Shown here: one piece after another, positions 53,240-62,276 of the stretch
Layout: each line of letters starts with the position of its first letter
Position numbering within the stretch: the stretch's first letter is position 1
Assembly (NCBI RefSeq): GCF_002001015.1
Contig: NZ_MUNO01000010.1
Location: 124,001 to 188,000 of the forward strand
Reading direction: 5' to 3'
DNA length: 64,000 nucleotides
From: Polaromonas sp. A23
GTDB taxonomy: Bacteria > Pseudomonadota > Gammaproteobacteria > Burkholderiales > Burkholderiaceae_C
Program-made: the position numbers and the translations under genes
The notes under the pieces: generated by a model
What the model was told of the DNA's origin: nothing
The model's database searches: none
What the model saw: the letters and a program-made list of their open reading frames with translations, nothing else

Positions 53240-54376
53240 ATGGCAAACACAAAAAAATGGGTGGCCTGCGCCCTGCTCGCAACCCTTTTCACGACCGCCG
53301 CCCAGGCAGAGCCCGGTATCACGGACAGGGAAATCCTGGTCGGCCAGTTCGCCGCCCAGACCGGCCCGGCGGCGGAGCTGGGCAAACGCATGCAGCTGGG
53401 CATGCTGACATATTTCAATACGGTCAACGCGGCCGGCGGTGTCAACGGCCGGAGCATCAAGCTGGTCTCGCGTGACGACGGGTACGAGCCGGAGAAAGCG
53501 GCGGCCGCGGTCAAGGCACTGATCGAGGAAGACAAGGTGTTTGCGTTGGTGGGATCGGTCGGCACGCCGACCACACTGGCCGCGGTACCTGCCATCAATG
53601 CCGCCGGCATCCCCCTGATCGGCCCCTTCACCGGCGCACAAGCCCTGCGCGAGCCTTTCAACCGCAACCTGTTTCATGTGCGCTCGAGCTACTTCGATGA
53701 AACCGAGCGCATCGTGCAGCACCTGAGCACCCTGGGCATCAAGAAAATAGCGGTGTTCTACCAAAACGATTCATACGGCAAGGCCGGGCTCGAGGGCGTC
53801 ACGCGGGCACTGACTAAACGCAACCTCAAACCCGCAGCCGCCGTGACGGTGGAGCGCAACACGGTGGACGTGACCGCTGCCCTCGCCGAGATACTGAAAG
53901 CCTCCCCCGAGGCGGTGGTGCAAATCAGCGCCTACAAATCATGCGCAGCGCTGATCAAGCAGGCGCGTGTCAAGGGTTATGGCGGACAGTTCTTCAATGT
54001 GAGTTTCGTCGGCTCCACGGCGCTGGCAGCAGAACTGGGCGACACCGGCGCCGGCGTCACGATTTCCCAGGTGGTGCCTTTTCCGTACACACCGTCTTCT
54101 GCCGTGGTGCGCGAATACCAGCAGCGCATGACAGAGGCCGGGCACAAAGACTTCGACTTCTCCAGCATGGAAGGCTTCCTGGCCGCCAAGGTGTTTGTGG
54201 AAGGCGCGCGTCGCGCCGGCAAGACGCTGACGCGCGAGAGCCTGGTGACCGGGCTGGAATCGATGCGCGAGGTCAATCTGGGCGGCTTCATCGTGAACTA
54301 CAGCCCCCAAAGCCACGAAGGCTCGCGTTACACCGACCTGACCATCATCGGCCGCGGCGGACGATTTGTGCGATAG
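53240..54376 (+). CDS. Orphan branched-chain amino acid ABC transporter substrate-binding protein
   Basis: 378 residues with signal peptide (cut near AQAEP) and the class-I periplasmic-binding fold of LivJ/LivK relatives: ILVGQFAAQTGPAAELGKRM, LVSRDDGYEPEKAAAAVKAL, VGSVGTPTTLAAVPAINAAGIPLIGPFTGAQAL and YQNDSYGKAGLEGV. No permease or ATPase genes are near, so it works with an external transporter. ATG 53240 gives the signal peptide; a frame open from 53189 does not. Confidence 0.87.
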   Translation: MANTKKWVACALLATLFTTAAQAEPGITDREILVGQFAAQTGPAAELGKRMQLGMLTYFNTVNAAGGVNGRSIKLVSRDDGYEPEKAAAAVKALIEEDKVFALVGSVGTPTTLAAVPAINAAGIPLIGPFTGAQALREPFNRNLFHVRSSYFDETERIVQHLSTLGIKKIAVFYQNDSYGKAGLEGVTRALTKRNLKPAAAVTVERNTVDVTAALAEILKASPEAVVQISAYKSCAALIKQARVKGYGGQFFNVSFVGSTALAAELGDTGAGVTISQVVPFPYTPSSAVVREYQQRMTEAGHKDFDFSSMEGFLAAKVFVEGARRAGKTLTRESLVTGLESMREVNLGGFIVNYSPQSHEGSRYTDLTIIGRGGRFVR

Positions 54377-54419
54377 GGCCGGTTCACCCTATAGTGGTGT
54401 TTTTTTGGGAGGACCCACC

Positions 54420-54989
54420 ATGAACTACCCGACACCTTCTCGCCTGTGGAATAGCGCGGCGCTGGCACTGCTTGCCCTCTTCGCTCAACCGGTGATGGCG
54501 CAAACCCTCAAGCCCGGCTTGTGGGAGATCAACAACAAAATGCAGTCCGGCTCGGGCCAGGTTGAAAAAGCCATGGCCGACATGCAAAAGCAGATGGCCA
54601 GCATGCCGCCCGATCAGCGCAAGATGATGCAGGACATGATGGCCAAGCAGGGCATGTCCATGGCCCCCGGTGCCGGCGGTATGGTGGTGAAAGTCTGCAT
54701 GACCAAGGAAAGCATCGAGCGCAACGAGCTGCCTTCGCAACAAGGTGACTGCAAAACCACCACCACGCCGCGCATGGGCAACACCATGAAGATGTCGTTT
54801 GTCTGCACCCAGCCACCGTCCAGCGGTGAAGGCCAGGTCACCTTTGTCAGCCCCGAGGCCTACACCATGAAGATGGCCATGAAAACCAGCGTGCAAGGCA
54901 AACCGGAAACCATGACCATGGACGGCGGTGGCAAATGGCTGTCAGCGGACTGCGGAAACATCAAGCCAATGGCTGTACCCAAGAAGTAG
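54420..54989 (+). CDS. DUF3617 periplasmic Met-rich protein
   Basis: 189 residues with signal peptide ending MAQ. DUF3617 features: LKPGLWEINNKM at the start and GGKWLSADCG at the end, with VCMTKESIERNE and SFVCTQPPSS. A middle region is unusually rich in methionine (KAMADMQKQMASMPPDQ, KMMQDMMAKQGMSM), with paired cysteines elsewhere. No confirmed role; metal binding by Met and Cys is conceivable. Start ATG 54420 follows GGGAGGACCC. Confidence 0.8.
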   Translation: MNYPTPSRLWNSAALALLALFAQPVMAQTLKPGLWEINNKMQSGSGQVEKAMADMQKQMASMPPDQRKMMQDMMAKQGMSMAPGAGGMVVKVCMTKESIERNELPSQQGDCKTTTTPRMGNTMKMSFVCTQPPSSGEGQVTFVSPEAYTMKMAMKTSVQGKPETMTMDGGGKWLSADCGNIKPMAVPKK

Positions 54990-55020
54990 TTCGAAGAAAC
55001 CGCGGAGGCTTTTCCCATTT

Positions 55021-55116
55021 CAGCAGGGGCCGCGGAACCGGCTTAGCCGGGCCGCAGGCGCAGCGCCCCCTCGGGGGGCAGAGAGTTACACGCAGTGAAC
55101 GAACGTGGGGGCTCTA
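55021..55116 (+). repeat. GC-rich intergenic repeat, copy at 55.0 kb
   Basis: GCAGGGGCCGCGGAACCGG, CTTAGCCGG, GCCGCAGGCGCAGCG, CCCCCTCGGGGGGCAG, TTACACGCAGTGAACG and GTGGGGGCT. It fills the gap between DUF3617 and the YggS-type gene, ending at the latter's stop codon. Confidence 0.7.
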
Positions 55117-55893
55117 TCTAGCACCAAAAATAGCGGTACCCACGCGCACCATGGTGCTGCCTGCATGAATGGCGGCCTCGAGGTCTGCCGTCATCCCCAT
55201 GGACAGCGTGTCCATGGGCTGCGGCAGCAGCCCGGCTCGATTTATCTCGTCAAAAAGCTCTGCAGCCCTTTGATGCACTGCGCAAGCAGCTATGAAATCA
55301 GGAGCAGGCTCGGGAATCGACATCAGGCCGCGCAGCTGCAGCCGCGGCAGCCGGGCGACCTCGGCGGCCAGGGCCAGGGCCTCCGGCGGCGCCACGCCCG
55401 ACTTGGTGGAGCCGCCGTCGATGTTGACCTGCAGGCAAACCTGCAGCGGCGGCAAATGCGGCGGGCGCTGCTCGCTCAGGCGCTGCGCAATCTTGAGGCG
55501 GTCCACCGACTGCACCCAGTCGAAGTTTTCGGCGACCAGCCGCGTCTTGTTGCTCTGGATGGGGCCGATGCAGTGCCATTCTGCAGGGCTGGAGAGGGGC
55601 CCCGCCAAGGGTGGGGATCGTAACCCGGAAGAATGGCGAGAAGACGACAGCCGAAGGCCATCGGCTTCCCATCCGTGCACTGCGCGCACAGCAAGAATCT
55701 TGTCCACCCCCTCCTGGATATAGTTCTCGCCGAACGCGCGTTGCCCATCAGACATCGCGTCAATTACGGCATCGGCGCCGAAAGTCTTTGAAACGGCCAG
55801 AAGGCGCACGCTGGCCGGGTTGCGCCCGGCGGCCACGCAGGCCGTGGTTATACGGTCACGGACAAGTTGGAGGTTGCGCACAATCATGGTCAT
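55114..55893 (-). CDS. YggS/PROSC-type pyridoxal phosphate homeostasis protein
   Basis: About 259 residues. TIM-barrel PLP-binding protein with PLP lysine in LAVSKTFGAD, FGENYIQEGVDKI, HCIGPIQSNKTRL, LQVNIDGGSTKSG, LPRLQLRGLMSIP and GMTADLEAAIHAGSTMVRVGTAIFGAR. Family role is keeping free PLP low. Start at 55893 or 55887. Between GVDKI and WHCIG there are about 25 extra residues (SSSRHSSGLRSPPLAGPLSS) compared with typical members, and a copy of the AGCTAT element is translated further on. Confidence 0.88.
   Translation of the reverse strand: MTMIVRNLQLVRDRITTACVAAGRNPASVRLLAVSKTFGADAVIDAMSDGQRAFGENYIQEGVDKILAVRAVHGWEADGLRLSSSRHSSGLRSPPLAGPLSSPAEWHCIGPIQSNKTRLVAENFDWVQSVDRLKIAQRLSEQRPPHLPPLQVCLQVNIDGGSTKSGVAPPEALALAAEVARLPRLQLRGLMSIPEPAPDFIAACAVHQRAAELFDEINRAGLLPQPMDTLSMGMTADLEAAIHAGSTMVRVGTAIFGAR
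55250..55305 (+). repeat. AGCTAT-family palindromic element inside the YggS-type gene
   Basis: CAAAAAGCTCTGCAGCCCTT, TGATGCACTGCGCAAGCAGC, TATGAAATCAGGAGCA. Oriented antisense to the gene. It encodes PEPAPDFIAACAVHQR, with no clear length change versus relatives, so the copy may have replaced sequence. Confidence 0.5.
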
Positions 55894-55926
55894 AATCCAA
55901 CTGTAAACTTTTGAGGGATCCCCGGG

Positions 55927-56970
55927 ATGGACATTACCCAACTGCTGGCTTTTAGCGTCAAGAACAAGGCGTCCGACTTGCACCTGTCCGCGGGTCTGCC
56001 GCCCATGATCCGGGTGCACGGGGATGTCCGGCGCATCAATGTCGACCCGCTGGACCACAAACAGGTTCACGCCATGGTGTACGACATCATGAACGACACC
56101 CAGCGCAAGAACTACGAAGAGTTTCTCGAGATCGACTTCTCATTCGAGATCGACGGTCTGGCCCGCTTCCGCGTCAATGCCTTCAACCAGAACCGCGGCG
56201 CCGGTGCCGTGTTCCGGACCATCCCCTCGAAAATCCTGACGCTGGAGCAGCTCAATGCGCCGAAGATTTTCGGCGACCTGGCGATGAAACCGCGCGGCAT
56301 GGTGCTGGTCACCGGCCCCACAGGCTCGGGCAAGTCCACCACGCTGGCCGCCATGGTCAATTACCTGAACGAAACCGAGTACGGCCACATCCTGACGGTG
56401 GAAGACCCGATCGAGTTCGTGCACGAATCCAAGAAGTGCCTGATCAACCAGCGCGAGGTCGGCCCGCACACGCTGAGCTTCAGCGCCGCGCTCAAGTCTG
56501 CCCTGCGGGAAGATCCGGACGCCATCCTGGTCGGCGAAATGCGCGACCTGGAAACCATTCGCCTGGCCATGACTGCGGCAGAAACGGGCCACCTGGTGTT
56601 CGGCACGCTGCACACCTCGAGCGCTGCCAAAACCATCGACCGGATCATCGACGTGTTCCCCGCAGAGGAAAAGGACATGATCCGCGCGATGTTGTCCGAA
56701 TCGCTGCAGGCAGTGATTTCGCAAACGCTGTGCAAAACCAAGGACGGCCAGGGCCGCGTCGCCGCGCACGAGATCATGCTGGGCACCAGCGCCATCCGCA
56801 ATCTGATCCGCGAAGCCAAGGTAGCTCAGATGTATTCATCGATCCAGACCGGCAACAGCGTGGGCATGCAGACGCTGGACCAGAACCTGACCGATCTCGT
56901 CAAGCGCAACGTTATTTCCGCGGCCGAAGCACGCGGCAAGGCAAAAATCCCCGAGAACTTCCCGGGCTAG
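55927..56970 (+). CDS. pilT: Type IV pilus retraction ATPase PilT
   Basis: 347-residue hexameric motor that depolymerises type IV pili for twitching motility and DNA uptake. N-terminal PAS-like region (DITQLLAFSVKNKASDLHLSAG), Walker A GPTGSGKST (Lys136), Asp box GEMRDLETIRLAMTAAETGH with HTSSA His box, and the C-terminal retraction motif SAIRNLIRE present in full. It is followed 68 bp later by pilU. Divergent from the YggS-type gene, sharing 33 bp between starts. Confidence 0.96.
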   Translation: MDITQLLAFSVKNKASDLHLSAGLPPMIRVHGDVRRINVDPLDHKQVHAMVYDIMNDTQRKNYEEFLEIDFSFEIDGLARFRVNAFNQNRGAGAVFRTIPSKILTLEQLNAPKIFGDLAMKPRGMVLVTGPTGSGKSTTLAAMVNYLNETEYGHILTVEDPIEFVHESKKCLINQREVGPHTLSFSAALKSALREDPDAILVGEMRDLETIRLAMTAAETGHLVFGTLHTSSAAKTIDRIIDVFPAEEKDMIRAMLSESLQAVISQTLCKTKDGQGRVAAHEIMLGTSAIRNLIREAKVAQMYSSIQTGNSVGMQTLDQNLTDLVKRNVISAAEARGKAKIPENFPG

Positions 56971-57038
56971 TGGAAAAACTGAAGATCGGCGAAATGCTGT
57001 GCAGGCGCACGCTTGCAAAGTAGTCAATTGGAGAAAAC

Positions 57039-58175
57039 ATGGAACGCGACCAGGCCAGTAAATTCATCAATGACCTTCTCAAGCTGATGGTGGGGCGCAA
57101 TGGCAGCGACCTGTTCATCACCGGTGATTTCCCGCCCGCGATGAAGGTGGACGGCAAGGTGACCAAGGTGTCGCCGCAGCCGCTGAACTCCGGCCACACG
57201 CTGGCGCTGGCCCGCGCCATCATGAACGACAAGCAGGCGGCAGAGTTCGAACGCACCAAGGAGTGCAACTTCGCCATTTCGCCGCCCGGTATAGGCCGCT
57301 TCCGCGTCAACGCCTTCATCCAGCAGGGCAAGGTTGGCATGGTGATGCGGGTGATTCCGGCCGTGCTGCCGACCATCGACGGTCTGGGTGTACCGCAGGT
57401 TCTCAAGGACGTGGTGATGTCCAAGCGCGGACTGTGCATCCTGGTGGGCGCTACCGGCTCGGGCAAGTCCACCACGCTGGCCGCCATGGTGGATTGGCGC
57501 AACGAAAACTCCTTCGGCCACATCATCACCATTGAAGACCCGGTGGAGTTTGTGCACCCGCACAAGAACTGCGTGATCACGCAACGCGAAGTGGGGCTGG
57601 ACACCGACAGCTGGGAAGCCGCGCTGAAAAACACGCTGCGTCAGGCGCCCGACGTGATTTTGATGGGCGAAATCCGCGACCGCGAAACCATGGAACATGC
57701 CGTGGCCTTCGCCGAAACCGGCCACTTGTGCCTGGCTACGCTGCACGCCAACAGTGCCAACCAAGCACTGGACCGCATCATCAACTTCTTCCCGGAAGAA
57801 CGCCGTGCCCAGCTCCTGATGGACTTGTCGCTGAACATGAAGGCCATGATCTCGCAGCGGCTGGTGCCCAAGCAGGACAGCAAGGGACGGGTTGCCGCCG
57901 TCGAAGTGATGCTGAACACGCCGCTAATCTCCGACCTGATCTTCAAGGGCGAAGTCTCCGAGATCAAGGAGATCATGAAGAAAAGCCGCAACCTGGGCAT
58001 GCAGACTTTCGACCAGGCGCTGTTCGACGCTTTCGAAAGCAACATGATCACCTACGAAGACGCACTGCGCAACGCCGACTCGGTCAACGACCTGCGGCTG
58101 CAGATCAAGCTCAATTCCCAGCGCGCCAAGACGCAGGATCTTGCGGCCGGCACGGAACACATGTCTATTGTCTAG
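57039..58175 (+). CDS. pilU: Type IV pilus accessory retraction ATPase PilU
   Basis: 378-residue PilT paralogue that assists PilT in strong retraction. It has FINDLLKLMVGRNGSDLFITGDFPP at the start, GATGSGKSTTLAAM (Walker A, Lys143), MGEIRDRETMEHAVAFAETGH and a C-terminal region with MLNTPLISDLIF in place of the AIRNLIRE motif, as is typical of PilU. Order pilT-pilU is the conserved one. Confidence 0.94.
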   Translation: MERDQASKFINDLLKLMVGRNGSDLFITGDFPPAMKVDGKVTKVSPQPLNSGHTLALARAIMNDKQAAEFERTKECNFAISPPGIGRFRVNAFIQQGKVGMVMRVIPAVLPTIDGLGVPQVLKDVVMSKRGLCILVGATGSGKSTTLAAMVDWRNENSFGHIITIEDPVEFVHPHKNCVITQREVGLDTDSWEAALKNTLRQAPDVILMGEIRDRETMEHAVAFAETGHLCLATLHANSANQALDRIINFFPEERRAQLLMDLSLNMKAMISQRLVPKQDSKGRVAAVEVMLNTPLISDLIFKGEVSEIKEIMKKSRNLGMQTFDQALFDAFESNMITYEDALRNADSVNDLRLQIKLNSQRAKTQDLAAGTEHMSIV

Positions 58176-58246
58176 GAGTCTGGGCGGTAGAAGGCGTCGA
58201 AGCGAAAAGCGGCCCCGGCGAGGACAGTTTTTGCCGGGTTTGCAGC

Positions 58247-58266
58247 CCCATAGCCGTAGCTATGGG
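58247..58266. terminator. Candidate hairpin between pilU and the convergent LysR gene
   Basis: CCCATAGC (58247-58254), loop CGTA, GCTATGGG (58259-58266): perfect 8-bp stem, followed on the plus strand by ACAAAAAGC rather than a T-run. It may serve convergent transcription. The surrounding 160 bp, including CCGGCGAGG and GGAAC elements, looks repeat-like but has no second copy in the window. Confidence 0.35.
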
Positions 58267-58336
58267 ACAAAAAGCCGGTGAAAAATGGACCGCTGCGGTC
58301 GCTTTGCAGCCGACGTTCCTTCTGCCGCCCAGGCTC

Positions 58337-59281
58337 CTAGGCCGGAGCGCCGCCCTTCTTTGTGTCCCTGACAGGGGCTGCGTGGATAAAAGCGGCAAAG
58401 CAGGTTTGAAGGTAGTCCATGGTGGCACGAATCTTCGGGGCGCGGTGCCGCCCGGCCAGGATAGCGGCGTAAATCTCGTACTCTCCCGGCACACCGTAAC
58501 GCGCGAGCACGGATTTTAACCGACCCTCCTGAACCAGGTCCCACCCCACCACGTCATTGATGCGCGCAATTCCGGCGCCGGCCAAGGCAAGGGAAACAAC
58601 CGCTGCGCTGCTGTTCACGCATATCTGTCCGCGTACGTCCATTACAGTGCGCACGCCATCGACCAGAAAATCCCAGCGGTTATGGGCTGGAACGGCTGTG
58701 TTGCCGATCAGGCTATGCGATGCCAGATCGGCTGGCGTGCGGGGCGTGCCATGCTTTCTCAGGTAGTTGGGCGCGGCATACAAGGCGCGTCCGTGCCGCC
58801 CCAGTGAACGGGCGATCAGGGTGTCTGCAGGAGGAATGCCGGCGCGTACCGCAATGTCGATGCCTTCATGCGCCATGCTGACCATGCGGTCGTCGATGTG
58901 CAGATTGATATGCAAGTCCGGATGCAGGGCCCGAAGCGCAGCAAAGCGGCTCGTCAACACGTATTGCGCAAGCAACTGGCTCACGCTGATGTGAACCGTT
59001 CCGCTCACCGCCTTGCTCCGGCTTCCTAGGCTGGCCTGCAATTGGCGATGCTCCTCCACCATGTGTTGGGCATATTCAAGGAAAACTTCGCCTTCGTCCG
59101 TCAGGGAGAGGTTGTGCGTGGTGCGGTGCGCCAGGCGCAGATCACACGCCTCTTCGATCCGGGACAGCGCCCTGGACACATGGCTCGCCGCCACATTTCT
59201 CTGCCGCGCCACGGCAGAGAGCGACTGCAAAGCGGCAATCTGGACAAACAGGGCAAAGTCATCAAGGCTGAGGTTTTTCAT
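58337..59281 (-). CDS. LysR-type transcriptional regulator
   Basis: About 314 residues: winged helix at 1-60 (LDDFALFVQIAALQSLSAVARQ, ASHVSRALSRIEE) and an effector domain resembling CrgA/DmlR-type regulators (GTVHISVSQLLAQYVLTSRF, GIDIAVRAGIPPADTLIARSLG). It is divergent from a tautomerase gene 122 bp away, the presumed target with the reductase downstream. Confidence 0.87.
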   Translation of the reverse strand: MKNLSLDDFALFVQIAALQSLSAVARQRNVAASHVSRALSRIEEACDLRLAHRTTHNLSLTDEGEVFLEYAQHMVEEHRQLQASLGSRSKAVSGTVHISVSQLLAQYVLTSRFAALRALHPDLHINLHIDDRMVSMAHEGIDIAVRAGIPPADTLIARSLGRHGRALYAAPNYLRKHGTPRTPADLASHSLIGNTAVPAHNRWDFLVDGVRTVMDVRGQICVNSSAAVVSLALAGAGIARINDVVGWDLVQEGRLKSVLARYGVPGEYEIYAAILAGRHRAPKIRATMDYLQTCFAAFIHAAPVRDTKKGGAPA

Positions 59282-59402
59282 GCTTGTGTATTTTGAGCAC
59301 AAGCATCGTGCAGGGCAAGGGGTGTCCGAAACAAGTCATTTGCAGCACATTGGAAAGGCGCGCAACCTGCCGTTTGTCTTCACCCCCATCAAGGAGTTTT
59401 AT

Positions 59403-59786
59403 ATGCCCCTCGTTCGCATCAGCTTGCCCCAAACCACCCCTTCGGCCGAAGTGGCTACAGTGTCCGACACCATCCATCGTGCCATGGTCGACACCTTCAA
59501 TGTGCCTGAGCTTGACCGGTTCCAGGTCATTCATCGCCACGGTCATGAAGAGCTGGTTTGCACGCCCGAATACCTGGGCGTCAGCCACTCGGGGCCTGTC
59601 GTTTTTGTACAGATCACCTGTGCGCCTGGCCGCAGCCTCGAAATGAAAAAAGCACTGTTTGCCAGGGTCGCCTCGGATATTTCCCGAGTCAGTTCCTTTT
59701 CAGCTGCCGACGTGATAATTAACCTCGTGGAATCCAGCCGGGAGAACTGGTCTTTCGGCTTGGGAATCGCTCAATACAGTCAATGA
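59403..59786 (+). CDS. 4-oxalocrotonate tautomerase superfamily protein
   Basis: 127 residues, a double-length tautomerase (Tautomerase_2 type): MPLVRISLPQTT puts the catalytic proline first after Met removal, then HRAMVDTFNVPELDRFQVIHRH, FVQITCAPGRSLEMKKAL and ENWSFGLGIAQY near the end. The N-terminal proline is intact. It may tautomerise a keto acid in the pathway of the following reductase. Start at ATG 59403, one of several possible but the only one giving Pro2. Confidence 0.86.
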   Translation: MPLVRISLPQTTPSAEVATVSDTIHRAMVDTFNVPELDRFQVIHRHGHEELVCTPEYLGVSHSGPVVFVQITCAPGRSLEMKKALFARVASDISRVSSFSAADVIINLVESSRENWSFGLGIAQYSQ

Positions 59787-59865
59787 AGCCAGCCCGATTG
59801 CGAAGTGACCTGCTTCCCGGACTGCTGCGCTCACTCTGACGCCAATAGCATTAAAGGTATCACCC

Positions 59866-60780
59866 ATGTCATCGATCGTCCCCAAAACCTATGAATCCGT
59901 TCCCTCCCGCAAAGTGGCCTTTCTCGGCCTCGGCGTCATGGGCTATCCGATGGCCGGGCATCTTGCCCTGGCGGGCCACGAAGTCACGGTCTACAACCGG
60001 ACCGCTTCCAAATCGATAGCGTGGTGCGCTGAATTTGCAAAGGGTAAAGGGGCAAAACATGCGCCAACGCCACGTGAAGCGGCGCAAGGAGCCGACATCG
60101 TATTTTGCTGCGTTGGCAATGACGACGACCTGCGCGGAGTCACGCAAGGCAACGACGGGGCCTTTGCCGGCATGCAGCCGGGCGCCGTCTTTGTGGACCA
60201 CACCACAGCTTCAGCCGATGTGGCGCGCGAACTGTACGCCGCCGCAAAGGCACTGAAGCTGCAGTTTGTGGATGCCCCGGTCTCGGGCGGTCAGGCCGGC
60301 GCGCAAAACGGCATGCTGACTGTGATGTGCGGGGGAGACTCTGCCGCTTTCGACGCCGTCAAGCTGGCCGGCATGGCGTTTTCCAAAGCTTTCACGCTGA
60401 TGGGTGCCAGCGGCGCGGGGCAATTGACCAAGATGGTCAACCAGATCTGCATCGCCGGGCTGGTTCAGGGCCTGAGCGAAGCTGTCGCCTTCGGCCAGAA
60501 GGCCGGGCTGGACATGAACCAGGTGCTGGAGGTGATCGGCAAGGGGGCCGCCCAAAGCTGGCAGCTCGACAACCGCGGCAAGACCATGGTCGCAGACAAG
60601 TTTGACTTTGGTTTTGCCGTGGACTGGATGCGCAAGGATCTCGGCCTGGTGCTTGACGAAGCCAAAGCCAACGGGGCTCGGCTGCCCGTCACGGCGCTGG
60701 TGGACCAGTTCTATGCCGATGTCCAGGCCATGGGCGGCCAGCGCTGGGACACTTCCAGCCTGATCAGGCGCCTGAAGTAG
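59866..60780 (+). CDS. NAD(P)-dependent 3-hydroxyisobutyrate dehydrogenase-type reductase
   Basis: 304 residues of the beta-hydroxyacid dehydrogenase family: GLGVMGYPMAGHLALAG (cofactor), DAPVSGGQAGAQNG (substrate loop), GQLTKMVNQICIAG with catalytic Lys, and the C-terminal helical SWQLDNRGKTM and FDFGFAVDWMRKDLGL. Tartronate semialdehyde or 3-hydroxyisobutyrate are typical substrates. It shares the LysR-controlled strand with the tautomerase 79 bp upstream. Confidence 0.9.
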   Translation: MSSIVPKTYESVPSRKVAFLGLGVMGYPMAGHLALAGHEVTVYNRTASKSIAWCAEFAKGKGAKHAPTPREAAQGADIVFCCVGNDDDLRGVTQGNDGAFAGMQPGAVFVDHTTASADVARELYAAAKALKLQFVDAPVSGGQAGAQNGMLTVMCGGDSAAFDAVKLAGMAFSKAFTLMGASGAGQLTKMVNQICIAGLVQGLSEAVAFGQKAGLDMNQVLEVIGKGAAQSWQLDNRGKTMVADKFDFGFAVDWMRKDLGLVLDEAKANGARLPVTALVDQFYADVQAMGGQRWDTSSLIRRLK

Positions 60781-60886
60781 AGCCCCCACGGTCGCTCACT
60801 GCGTGTAGTTCCCGAGGCCTTGCAGGCAGCTTTGGAGCCGCAGGCTCCAGCCCTTCGGGGCCGCTGCTTGATTGAAGAGCTCTACG
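60781..60886 (-). repeat. GC-rich intergenic repeat, divergent copy at 60.8 kb
   Basis: Starts with AGCCCCCACGG and TCACTGCGTGTAG as in others, then an altered middle with GGAGCCGCAGGCTCC hairpin and ends GGGGCCGCTGCTTGATTG. It fills the gap between the reductase and the BON gene and lies at convergent gene ends. Confidence 0.6.
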
Positions 60887-60890
60887 TTCG

Positions 60891-61568
60891 CTATCTTGGC
60901 GCGGCTTCAGCCGGCGCGGGCTTGGGCTGGGTCAGCAACAGGCTGCGCATCTCGTCTTCGCTGATGATCTCGAGAATGCGCACCACCTTCTGGACGCCAC
61001 GGGCACCACGCACGATCTCTGTGGCGCGATCGGCTTCACGCTGCGTCACGCGGCCCATCAGGTAGACCGTGCCGCGCTCGGTGACCACCTTGAAGGAGTT
61101 GGCATACAGGTCCTTGGCATCAACAAACATCGCCTTGACCTGACCGGTGATCAGGACGTCAGAAGTCCGCTGGACAAGCGAGGGGCTGTTGATGATGGCC
61201 AGCTCGTTGACCACCGAGGCCACGTTTTCCACCCGCGAAACCACCTGCTCGACAAGTTTTTTGTCCTGCTCGTTCAGAACTTCGCCGGTCAACAGCACCT
61301 GCCGGTTGTAGCTGGTGACGCTTACCCTGGCGCGACTGCCGACATTGTCCCGCAGGCGGCTCATGGCACGCAGTTCAATACCTTCGTCTTCGAGTTGCGC
61401 ACCCGAGGTCCGACGATCAGTGGCCACCAGCGCCCCGCCGGCAATCGCCCCGCCGGCCAGAAGCGGAAAGCAGCCCGTCAGGCTGGTGCCCAGAACCGCC
61501 GCTGCGCAGGTAGCCAGCATCATGCGTCCAAATATTGCGGTCAACCCGCGGTTTGCCTTGACTGTCAT
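60891..61568 (-). CDS. BON-domain lipoprotein (DolP/YraP-like)
   Basis: 225 residues. Lipobox LTGC near residue 32 and two BON domains (about 55-125 and 130-205): DNVGSRARVSVTSYNRQVLLTGEV and DAKDLYANSFKVVTERGTVYLMGRV, with family-typical TGEV and MGRV turns. DolP supports outer-membrane integrity and BamA. It starts directly after the stop of the SIS gene (61569), so they are coupled; the neighbouring yraN and rsmI match the E. coli cluster. Confidence 0.9.
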   Translation of the reverse strand: MTVKANRGLTAIFGRMMLATCAAAVLGTSLTGCFPLLAGGAIAGGALVATDRRTSGAQLEDEGIELRAMSRLRDNVGSRARVSVTSYNRQVLLTGEVLNEQDKKLVEQVVSRVENVASVVNELAIINSPSLVQRTSDVLITGQVKAMFVDAKDLYANSFKVVTERGTVYLMGRVTQREADRATEIVRGARGVQKVVRILEIISEDEMRSLLLTQPKPAPAEAAPR

Positions 61569-62165
61569 CTAAGTATTCTCCTGATCACCAAGTAACTGGG
61601 CATCCACGCCATCACAAATACAGTGAAGGGCCAGCAGATGAACTTCCTGGATACGCGCCGTACGGTCATGCGGCACGCAGATATGCACGTCGGTCTCGCG
61701 CAGCGCTGCTGCCATTTTTCCGCCGCTCTTGCCGGTCAATGCCACCACGGTCATCTCGCGCTCATGCGCTGCTTCGATGGCGGCAAGTACGTTGGCTGAA
61801 TTACCGCTGGTACTCAGCGCAAGCAACACATCTCCGGCGCCACCGAGTGCGCGTACCTGCTTGGAGAAGATCACGCTGAAATCGTAGTCGTTGGCAATCG
61901 CGGTAAGGATGGAGCTGTCGGTGGTGAGCGCGATGGCGCCCAACTCGGGCCGCTCGCGCTCAAAGCGCCCGACAAACTCCGCCGCGAAATGCTGGGCATC
62001 GGCAGCCGAGCCGCCGTTGCCGCAAGCCAGCACTTTGCCGCCGCTGGTCACGCTGGCCAGAATGGCCTGGACGGCAGCGGCAATGGGCTTGGACAAGGCT
62101 TGCGCCGCCTGGTATTTCAGGTCGGCGCTGTCGATGAAGTGTTGTTCAATGCGTTGTTCAAGCAT
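61569..62165 (-). CDS. SIS-domain protein of the DiaA/GmhA type
   Basis: 198 residues with a sugar-isomerase fold: [75 protein letters not shown]. By homology it could be phosphoheptose isomerase GmhA, but the order yraN - this gene - BON, next to rsmI, is that of E. coli diaA, a DnaA-binding initiation regulator. I cannot decide from sequence. Confidence 0.85.
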   Translation of the reverse strand: MLEQRIEQHFIDSADLKYQAAQALSKPIAAAVQAILASVTSGGKVLACGNGGSAADAQHFAAEFVGRFERERPELGAIALTTDSSILTAIANDYDFSVIFSKQVRALGGAGDVLLALSTSGNSANVLAAIEAAHEREMTVVALTGKSGGKMAAALRETDVHICVPHDRTARIQEVHLLALHCICDGVDAQLLGDQENT

Positions 62166-62276
62166 GGGCTAATGATACCGGGTGAAATTTTCGATTTTTG
62201 CTCCGCGCTCCGCCTCAGACGGCCGGGCGCAATGCATGGTTACAAAATGGGGATGAAACCGCGGCCCACAAGCGGT

